Origin: Planctomycetota bacterium
GTDB taxonomy: Bacteria; Planctomycetota; Planctomycetia; Pirellulales; Pirellulaceae
Assembly (NCBI GenBank): GCA_024277285.1
Contig: JAJRVM010000327.1
Span: 1 to 12,218, forward strand
DNA: 12,218 bases
Direction: 5' to 3'
Shown here: positions 7,401-12,218 of the stretch, piece by piece
How the letters are laid out: each line of letters starts with the position of its first letter
Position numbering within the stretch: position 1 is the stretch's first letter
Notes under the pieces: model-generated
Database searches by the model: none
Seen by the model: the letters and a program-made list of their open reading frames with translations, nothing else
What the model was told of the DNA's origin: nothing
Program-made: the position numbers and the translations under genes

Positions 7401-8000
7401 GCCGAGCAATGGGACGTGGCGCTCGACTGGTACACCAAGTCTCAGACCGCCTACGTCGCGGCAATCACGCAAAAGCAACGATTACCGAGCAGCATTGCTG
7501 ATATGCGACGAGCCATGTCGGGGCGTGTTGAGGTACTCGATCGCCTGGAGCAATTCGACCGCGCCGAAGCCGCGTTCCGCTTGCTGCTGCGGTTGCATTC
7601 GAGAGTCGAACCGGAGCTTCGCATCGAGCGGGCGTTGAACCTCTTGAGCGCGGGGCACCATGAACGAGCAGTGGATATGGTACGCCCCCTCGTACTGGAG
7701 AAACTCCGTTCGCGACTGGACATCTACGATCTGGCGTGCGTCTACGCACGTGCCTCCGACGCTGTGGCAGAAGACTCCGTCGTAACGGGTGAAGAGCCGA
7801 ACAAACTCTCCAGCCAGTACTCCGACCAAGCGATCAAGTGCCTTCGCAAGGCACACGCGGAACACTTCTTCCGTTCACCCGCCACGCTAGAACACCTCAA
7901 GACCGATCCCGACTTGGACCCGCTGCGCGGCCTGCCCGCCTTCCAGACACTGATGCGCGAGATCGAAACGAAATCGACGCCAACGGACAAACGCCCCTGA
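4479..8000 (+). CDS. Membrane-anchored Ser/Thr protein kinase with C-terminal TPR region
   Basis: An 1173-aa protein. The GTG start is supported by GAGGAG (4467-4472) 6 nt upstream and by the N-terminus RNLLFGILAVQMDFVTRDAL, the opening module (~residues 8-75) of many planctomycete kinases. The kinase domain is ~131-425: Gly loop EGGLGTVF (139-146), Lys160 in VALKEI, alpha-C glutamate near 179-181, catalytic HRDLKPGN (264-271), DWG (284-286, in place of DFG but usual in this group), and GTPHYMSPE (322-330). The residues needed for phosphotransfer all look intact. One membrane span lies at ~447-467, with the kinase inside and the rest expected outside. Residues ~700-870 hold TPR units (for example GDTAGQLRHLEACLALSPHDP), and the tail has HLKTDPDLDPLRGLPAFQ, typical of these proteins. 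The target is unknown. No ECF sigma factor gene, a common partner, is adjacent. It is flanked by two copies of a hairpin element. Confidence 0.93.
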   Translation: MSSTPPDRNLLFGILAVQMDFVTRDALMEGMNAWVLRKSTPLGDILVDQGVLERDDYALLDPMVRRHIELHQNDPQKSLAALSSASSFQHSLKEIADPDVQHSLNLLSRDANLALSEKTTEAPHSDSQHRYRILHRHAEGGLGTVFVAYDEELHRDVALKEIQQQHAMHAASRARFVQEAEITGKLEHPGVVPVYGLGHYEDGRPFYAMRFIKGDSLHDAAKRFHKQVPSSSAEWRRVELRRLLGRFIDVCDAVGYAHNRGVLHRDLKPGNIMIGKYGETLVVDWGLATLMGDTADQQRDETVLKLQSGSGPIQTMLGSVVGTPHYMSPEQAAGQLDQLTEASDIYGLGATLYYILTCQPPVTGTTTQETLEQAQLGKVAAPRDVNPNVPRPLEAICMKAVARQPARRYASCRELANDVEAYLADTPVSAYRGVLYRSRLWLLRHRTAVVVACVLLACLAAFTGYVTMRHWKVAEQIQGHSDRAAWAVESSDLGKGVAELTAAQALTTSGSTTADRIARWAKQLRDYRVFETQYDEIRLAVNGPSNTSADDRVATSVRAALGTLSALDNPNWPDQFNNSLLSEQQLASLQTHVGELTVQLAMRIAREWNDDDESRVRTREALALLDHASTFIEFGIGIHSLRARWQRRLGESHKVDSSWNQALDLAKEGTAGKRNVFDQYVFAQVAETMLLRDGSPPTNGEKVLRLYESVLRHDPQFFRAHFGMYHVYQKLGDTAGQLRHLEACLALSPHDPFLYYFRGMVYFAQGSADPSYFLKARGDFDTSVARDPRFATGYYYSGRMNVALRNWREAVPRFDRAIQCDPTMNGPYYWRAIGRAKIGMYRQAAADADEAVRRDPNDKLVLYYAARAYAQSVPAIEQADLADDERQQMINTYANTCRQLLARAFEAGFDEVGRCVPGSDFDPVYGVADIRELVKEQCQKLLDRPPTTAETQSTKRAPVPKGELLLTLGDLAKSAEQWDVALDWYTKSQTAYVAAITQKQRLPSSIADMRRAMSGRVEVLDRLEQFDRAEAAFRLLLRLHSRVEPELRIERALNLLSAGHHERAVDMVRPLVLEKLRSRLDIYDLACVYARASDAVAEDSVVTGEEPNKLSSQYSDQAIKCLRKAHAEHFFRSPATLEHLKTDPDLDPLRGLPAFQTLMREIETKSTPTDKRP

Positions 8001-8013
8001 AGCAAACGGCATA

Positions 8014-8366
8014 AGCGTTCACGGCCTCTGGCCGCGAACGGTTGCGAGCATTACGGGCAAAGAAAAACGGGCCGCGTTTCATATCGGTTTCTTGTTCCAG
8101 TCCCGAAGGGACGTTCCTATACCAGCCCAGGGAGGAGCCGGCGTGAGCGCAGCGATCGCGGCGCATCCCTGGGCCCTGGGTTATGAGAAACACCACAGTC
8201 AAACCCCGCAGGGGTGGCCCTAAAACAGTTAGGACCGCCCCGTACGGGGCTCTTGGGTTGCGTGCGAAGGCTACCCTGGGTTACGCCAATGCTCGCAAAC
8301 CTCGCGTTGGCTGCACCCAGGGCTCGTATAGGGCTGTGCCTTCGGCACGTAGCGGACCATAACAAA
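8014..8366. repeat. Second, diverged copy of the hairpin element, directly after the kinase
   Basis: It is collinear with the element at 3860-4218, offset by about 4164-4171 bases. It shares GTCCC-GAA-GGGAC, CACAGTCAAACCCCG, GGGGTGGCCCTAAAA, TTACGCCAATGCTCGCAA, GGCTCGTATAGGGCTGTG and GTGCC-TTC-GGCAC in the same order and orientation. The left-end hairpin CGTTC..GAACG (8016-8041) is kept, with an added CGGCC-TCT-GGCCG. The 13 bp right terminal repeat is missing; only GTAACCGTG near 8371 resembles it, in the other orientation. It begins 14 bases after the kinase stop and its first stem-loops could act as the kinase's transcript end. It has no gene of its own. Confidence 0.7.
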
Positions 8367-8564
8367 AATCGTAACCGTGCTCGAGTACCATCGGAATACA
8401 TGGTAACGGCGAAATACGATGTACTTCCATGACAACCACTGGCTGTTTTTTGTCGTTCCTCGGCCGTGTTATAGCAATCTGCATCTTCAACTGTTGCGTT
8501 GAACCAATGACCAACATCATTCATTCCTGCGATGCGAGCTGCGCCGTTATTCTTACGCTGGAGT
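8367..8564. other. Intergenic, no gene seen
   Basis: It holds a short stem-loop TACCAT..ATGGTA (~8387-8406) and T-rich stretches. A 64-codon plus-strand frame here has no ribosome site and no recognisable content, and it overlaps the minus-strand membrane gene. Confidence 0.4.
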
Positions 8565-8747
8565 CTATCTACGCCAACCGACCACGCAGAGCGCCAGTTG
8601 GCCGGCAGCCATCCAGATCATGAACAACGTGACGACAACGGCCACGATCACACTCCACACGCCAACGATCAGCGCAATGCATGCAACGATCCCCACGCTC
8701 CCAAACAACAACAGCAACGTACGAAGAAATGGTCTTCGTGAGCTCAT
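8565..8747 (-). CDS. Small two-span membrane protein, 60 aa
   Basis: The start at ATG 8745-8747 was chosen because AAAGG (8755-8759 on the plus strand as CCTTT) lies 7 nt upstream. The protein then has a basic N-terminus (MSSRRPFLR), two hydrophobic segments (~9-28 and ~30-55) and a basic end (GWRR). The positive-inside rule places both ends in the cytoplasm. It has no recognised family or neighbour that suggests a role. A small genuine gene is likely, but a chance hydrophobic frame cannot be excluded. Confidence 0.5.
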   Translation of the reverse strand: MSSRRPFLRTLLLLFGSVGIVACIALIVGVWSVIVAVVVTLFMIWMAAGQLALCVVGWRR

Positions 8748-8881
8748 GACACTGCCTTTCTTGTTCAAGGTCACCGCTTGTTGCAAGGCAATGTGCCGCA
8801 GGCAGTGACCATGCTTGCGGTACGTTCTCACTGAAGACCACAAAACAGACAATACCATGCCCAACGTCACCTCAATCGGTG

Positions 8882-9079
8882 TTCACCGCAACAAAACAGT
8901 ACCAATTGCCGGTTCCCTTGTGAAGATGCGCCGCGCAACGGGGCTTCCACCGGGCTTGCCCCGGTTGGAGCCACAACTGGTTCACCGCAACAAAACAGTA
9001 CCAATTGCCGGTTCCCTTGTGAAGATGCGCCGCGCAACGGGGCTTCCACCGGGCTTGCCCCGGTTGGAGCCACAACTGG
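8882..9079. repeat. Perfect tandem duplication of a 99 bp unit
   Basis: 8882-8980 and 8981-9079 are identical by direct comparison, starting TTCACCGCAACAAAACAG and ending GAGCCACAACTGG. Each unit carries one strong imperfect hairpin (8942-8972 and 9041-9071), in which GGCTTCCACCGGG pairs with CCCCGGTTGGAGCC around a tiny loop. Zero divergence means the duplication is recent or kept by recombination. Because 99 is divisible by three, frames on both strands run through both copies, but none has a ribosome site or protein-like context. It lies between the 60-aa gene and the 3' end of the glycosidase gene, and the hairpins could end its transcript. Confidence 0.85.
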
Positions 9080-9120
9080 TAAGCTACGAGAAGGTTCCTG
9101 ACACTTTTTCCGCTCGTGCG

Positions 9121-9516
9121 TCAACGCACGTTTCGACGCTGGCTATTCCTGCCCGGCATACCGGGCGACGCGTTAGCCTCATCACGAATCGCGCCCTTAC
9201 GGTAGAGCGACGCTGGGAACTTTTCGGATTCGATGAGGTAGATGGAACCGACTTCCGTATTGAAGTGCAGGGCAGCATCATCGGATACGAGGAGGACTTC
9301 TTCCTGTTGGCGGACACGGCATCGAGTACCCCAGGGATTTGCCACGGTACAGGGGTTGCCCAACAGACTGCGGATCTCGACGACGCGTGCGACACCGTTT
9401 GTGAAATCGACACCAACAAGGAAACCGCCCTCCGCGCGCAGTTGGTAGGTGCCCGACCAATCCTCCGCAACGGCAGGTAGAATGCGGATGATACCGTCAT
9501 AACTTTGGAGTAGGAT
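9121..9516 (-). pseudogene. C-terminal beta-sandwich of the GH95-like glycosidase, beyond an in-frame TAA
   Basis: Immediately after the TAA at 9517-9519 the same frame stays open for 131 codons to a TGA at 9121-9123. It reads ILLQSYDGIIRILPAVAEDW, then LRAEGGFLVGVDF and NPW, and finally SIYLIES. This is the usual C-terminal domain of GH95-type enzymes (LLQSxDGxIRLxPA..., RAEGxFLV..., NPW). It therefore belongs to the gene upstream, although no independent start or ribosome site is seen. The last ~28 residues, after SIYLIESE, are unlike the family. They include a hairpin GCCCGG-CATA-CCGGGC (9151-9166), so a repeat may have been appended to the 3' end. Confidence 0.75.
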
Positions 9517-11691
9517 TTAGTTGAGTGCGAAGCAGGCGACGCCGGCACCATCCAGGTAGGGCACCACGGCGAGATCGTCGGGAAAAACACGCGAGTTGCC
9601 ACTGTCCCATCCGCCGTAGCGGAATCGGTTCCACTTTTGGGTGTGTTTGGCCAGAAGCGTGCACGCTTGGTTGCGCAATCCAAGCCGCGCTGCCCAGATT
9701 GCGTCCATGGACCAACTCTGATTTGCCGGAAAGATGCGATGCTCGAATGTGCGCAAGACCCGTTCGTAATCGTCCGACCCGATGCCGCTCAAGCCGAAGG
9801 GGAACAGGCGGTAGAGGGCAGGGTTCTCAAAATTGCGATGTCTGTCACGAGTTCCAGCGACCGCGGCATAGGCGTCGATGGTGGTATCCAGGGTGCCAGC
9901 CGTGTGCCAGAGACCAAGGGGTGGCGCCGGCAGCGCATGCAAGAGCTCACGGCAGCGCTCGCGTTGTTCTGCATCTTTCCCAAGTCGTTTTGAGAGTTCG
10001 ATTAATTCCGCGAACAGCCATCGAATCCCGTCCATCGCATCAGCGGGGTCACGCGCCATCCACCAGGTTTCCAGGCCATTGGCCGGATCAAGATGATAGC
10101 GACCGTCGTTGCCCTTGCGCAGCAAGTGTGACAAAAATTCCGCGACGCCGCGGATGACCGGATACGCCTCGTTCGCCAGATAGTCCTCGTCTCCCGAGTA
10201 GCGGTAGTAGGCGAGGTAGTGCCAACACAACTCCGGTCCGCAGGTGAAGAGAAAGCCGACGTAACGGTTGTAGTGATGAAACCGGCCATAGGGTACGGTG
10301 GTTGGATCCCAGGTCGCAAACTCTTTGCGAGCTCCATCATTTTCACGGAGCACCCAATCCTCGACGCCCCCCCAGGGCAACACGGTCTCAGGGATCCAGA
10401 GCCCCGGGAGCGCCCACATGTTCTTGGTCTGCTGGCGCAGGTAGGGCCGCATTCGCGTGTAGTGATCGGAGAGCCCCTTGGCCATATCGAGTCGATTCGC
10501 AGCGTACAACGGGAGATAAGTGAAGCGGATCTCCTGCACCCATTCGGCAAGCCCCCACGTACGTTCATCGCCACGCATGAGTCCCGCGCCGCCGTCCCAC
10601 TTCGCGGGAACGGGCCCACGATTCACACAGCCCAACGTGTAGAGATGGACGTAGTAGGACGCCGTCGACCACTCTGCCATGTTGTCTGGGCTTTCAAGCC
10701 TCAGAAACGACTTATCCCAATAGGCACGCCACCAAGTGTCGTGTTCCTTTCTTAAGCGAGCCAAGGGTATTCGGCGCGCGGCGTGGAGCTCGCGATGCAC
10801 GTCGTCCAAGGGCTCGGGGCCGGCTTTGGGTGTGACCGAACATGCGATAAGCACGTAAAACGTCGCCGGGCGATCATCGGAAAGAGTGAAGGCAGCGGTG
10901 CGTTTATCCACGCGCTGCTTTGAAACACTGACACCAGGAACATCCACGGCAACTGCGGTGACGCGCCCCAACAGGGGATCCGTCGCCTCCGTAAAGAATG
11001 CTTCCATGCCCGAGGTGGCCATATGCGGTCCCGCGGGACGCGTATGCGTTTCCCATGCGACTAGCGAAGAATCCGCAACATCAACCACCATCGCGTCGCG
11101 CCACTCGGACAGTTCGACACTGAGGGTACCCAAGCCAGGCTGGGGATCCGACACTTCCACGATCAAGACATCTCGGTGTGGATGGCCCCAGATTGAAATC
11201 CGCACGGCCGCGTCACCTTCACCAAGTGTCACCACAATTCGGCCAGAATACAAATCAAGCCTTTGACGAAACCGTTTGCTGGCTAACTTCCGTGCCCGGT
11301 CACCAAGTCCAATTCGAATGTGTCCAGGGCTTACGTTATTGAAGAATCGCGTACCCAAAAGCGCGTCCGGTGCCGCCTGATACCCCCAGGCATCTGACTT
11401 GGTCAGATGAAGGTGCAGATCCTGGCCATCACAACGGACCATCGCCGACAAGTCGCCACCTCCCACCGGCATGGCCTCCCACGGCTCCACCGACGGCGAG
11501 GTGTAAAGAACATCGTTGCGCGACACCAGTCCCGCCGCGTCGAAAAGCCACGTTGCCGAAGCGGAGCCGTATGGAATCTGCTGTGGCTCCGCAGCGATAG
11601 CAAGAGATTGAAGCAATCCAGAAACGACGAGGATACAAGCCAACGTTTTGACTTTCCTTCTCGTGAAACAGCGTCCAACATGTGCCGCCAT
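9517..11691 (-). CDS. Exported GH95-like (alpha/alpha)6 glycoside hydrolase, ends at premature TAA
   Basis: 724 aa from ATG 11689-11691, chosen because GGGAG (11700-11704 as CTCCC) lies 8 nt upstream and a signal peptide follows (RRKVKTLACILVVSGLLQSL, cut near AIA-AEP). A longer start at 11853 would bury it. The N-terminal sandwich has EAMPVGGGDLSAMV (~72-85) and LTKSDAWG (~96-103), the mark of the GH65N_2/DUF5703-like domain of GH95-type enzymes. The helical barrel follows from about 315: HDTWWRAYW (~317-325), RGPVPAKWDGG (~358-368), and LDPANGLETWW with DPADAMDG (~534-555). The family removes fucose or related sugars from polysaccharides outside the cytoplasm, but the substrate here cannot be told. 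The frame stops at TAA right after GVACFALN, where relatives continue with E/Q then MLLQS, so the C-terminal domain is cut off. It is transcribed alone, with no sulfatase neighbour in view. Confidence 0.82.
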   Translation of the reverse strand: MAAHVGRCFTRRKVKTLACILVVSGLLQSLAIAAEPQQIPYGSASATWLFDAAGLVSRNDVLYTSPSVEPWEAMPVGGGDLSAMVRCDGQDLHLHLTKSDAWGYQAAPDALLGTRFFNNVSPGHIRIGLGDRARKLASKRFRQRLDLYSGRIVVTLGEGDAAVRISIWGHPHRDVLIVEVSDPQPGLGTLSVELSEWRDAMVVDVADSSLVAWETHTRPAGPHMATSGMEAFFTEATDPLLGRVTAVAVDVPGVSVSKQRVDKRTAAFTLSDDRPATFYVLIACSVTPKAGPEPLDDVHRELHAARRIPLARLRKEHDTWWRAYWDKSFLRLESPDNMAEWSTASYYVHLYTLGCVNRGPVPAKWDGGAGLMRGDERTWGLAEWVQEIRFTYLPLYAANRLDMAKGLSDHYTRMRPYLRQQTKNMWALPGLWIPETVLPWGGVEDWVLRENDGARKEFATWDPTTVPYGRFHHYNRYVGFLFTCGPELCWHYLAYYRYSGDEDYLANEAYPVIRGVAEFLSHLLRKGNDGRYHLDPANGLETWWMARDPADAMDGIRWLFAELIELSKRLGKDAEQRERCRELLHALPAPPLGLWHTAGTLDTTIDAYAAVAGTRDRHRNFENPALYRLFPFGLSGIGSDDYERVLRTFEHRIFPANQSWSMDAIWAARLGLRNQACTLLAKHTQKWNRFRYGGWDSGNSRVFPDDLAVVPYLDGAGVACFALN

Positions 11692-12218
11692 GAATACCAC
11701 TCCCAACCCTTTTCGCCTTGCTAAGACTTCCCTTAACCGTGTCCGTTCGAGTAGCCACAATTGCCGTTCATATGACCAGACTTGACGTCCTGAAGAAAGC
11801 GAGACGGCACGGATTTCACCGGAATCGCGTGCCGTTGCGATTATCATATCCAAATAGTATTGCAGAGAACATCCGCATGATGGTACTTACGATGCCAATG
11901 CCCATCGATTCGGAACAAGAGCGTCACATCCACACACCGCGAAACGGACCAGGAAGATCGATTCATTGGCAGTCCAGGCAAGTCCCTATTCGCGTTTCCG
12001 TTGGACGCCTGTTGAGCGAGACGTCGATACCGAGAGTAAGATTACTACGACAGCGCCACTTTATCTGAACCAAAACCCGTAACATGTTCTTAGTTCCAGT
12101 TTTGCACTAATTGAACACTACCCAGCGAGCGTCGCCAAGTAGGTTAGCAAGTCGATGGAATTATCGTCGGGTGTCGTTGCACGCGACACCTTCGATAATT
12201 TCTCTTCCCAACTTTTTC
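11692..12218. other. Leader of the glycosidase gene and intergenic DNA; no gene seen
   Basis: Apart from the ribosome site of the glycosidase (11700-11704) I see no convincing promoter or gene. A 116-codon plus-strand frame at 11718-12068 lacks a ribosome site and protein-like composition. The minus-strand extension 11692-11853 is in frame with the glycosidase but is leader, not protein, since the signal peptide begins later. Confidence 0.4.
12159..12200. terminator. Strong two-part stem-loop, possible terminator
   Basis: AATTATCG (12159-12166) pairs with CGATAATT (12193-12200), and inside it GGTGTCG (12170-12176) pairs with CGACACC (12184-12190) around a 7 nt loop. The stems total 15 base pairs with a small internal loop. 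On the plus strand it is followed by pyrimidine-rich DNA ending in a run of five T (12213-12217), too far off for a classic terminator. It may serve a gene beyond the window, or be a palindromic repeat or operator. Confidence 0.4.

Noticed and set aside
4479..8000. Kinase inactive because DFG is replaced by DWG
   Set aside because: The metal-binding Asp is kept and W at the second place is usual in this bacterial group; Lys160, HRD and Asn271 are all present.
8815..9480. 221-codon plus-strand frame
   Set aside because: It is the antisense shadow of the glycosidase C-terminal domain plus the 99 bp duplication; the minus strand has clear protein homology.
1..12218. Genome-wide stop codon reassignment as the explanation of the two interruptions
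   Set aside because: VapC ends at TAG at its normal family position, the two breaks use different codons, and the long kinase gene contains none.

Overview
The window looks like a stretch of a Planctomycetota chromosome (Pirellulales-like by feel). The evidence is a large Ser/Thr kinase with the N-terminal module, D-W-G magnesium motif, single membrane span and TPR tail common in that phylum; an exported TPR protein of the CHAT-associated type; an exported GH95-like glycosidase; a small orphan protein family I associate with these genomes; and many hairpin-rich intergenic repeats. This assignment is by recognition, not by search.

Layout from left to right. Positions 1-1479 (minus): an exported beta-sandwich + TPR protein that runs off the left edge and is cut by one in-frame TAG at 667-669. 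Positions 1644-2279: three tandem copies of a ~222 bp palindrome-rich unit, apparently non-coding. Positions 2280-2698: a short 12 bp tandem repeat and two competing hairpins. Positions 2699-3109 (plus): an orphan 136-aa basic protein. Positions 3168-3783 (minus): a VapBC-type toxin-antitoxin pair whose antitoxin seems to lack its N-terminal strand. Positions 3860-4218: a MITE-like hairpin element with 13 bp perfect terminal inverted repeats. Positions 4479-8000 (plus): the 1173-aa membrane-anchored kinase with TPRs. Positions 8014-8366: a second, diverged copy of the element in the same orientation, so the kinase is bracketed by direct repeats. Positions 8565-8747 (minus): a 60-aa membrane hairpin protein. 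Positions 8882-9079: a perfect 99 bp tandem duplication. Positions 9121-11691 (minus): the exported GH95-like glycosidase, cut by one in-frame TAA at 9517-9519. Positions 11692-12218: leader DNA and a strong stem-loop near the right edge.

The genes do not form one operon. Only vapB-vapC overlap. The shared theme is repeat-rich accessory DNA around otherwise standard planctomycete genes. The most notable observation is that two of the three large genes each carry exactly one premature stop with a perfectly preserved reading frame and recognisable homology on both sides. TAG ends vapC at its normal place, and TGA ends vapB, the orphan gene and the kinase. I therefore do not favour wholesale code reassignment; recent nonsense mutation, sequence error or local readthrough are the live explanations. 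I did not find a clearly new multi-gene system.
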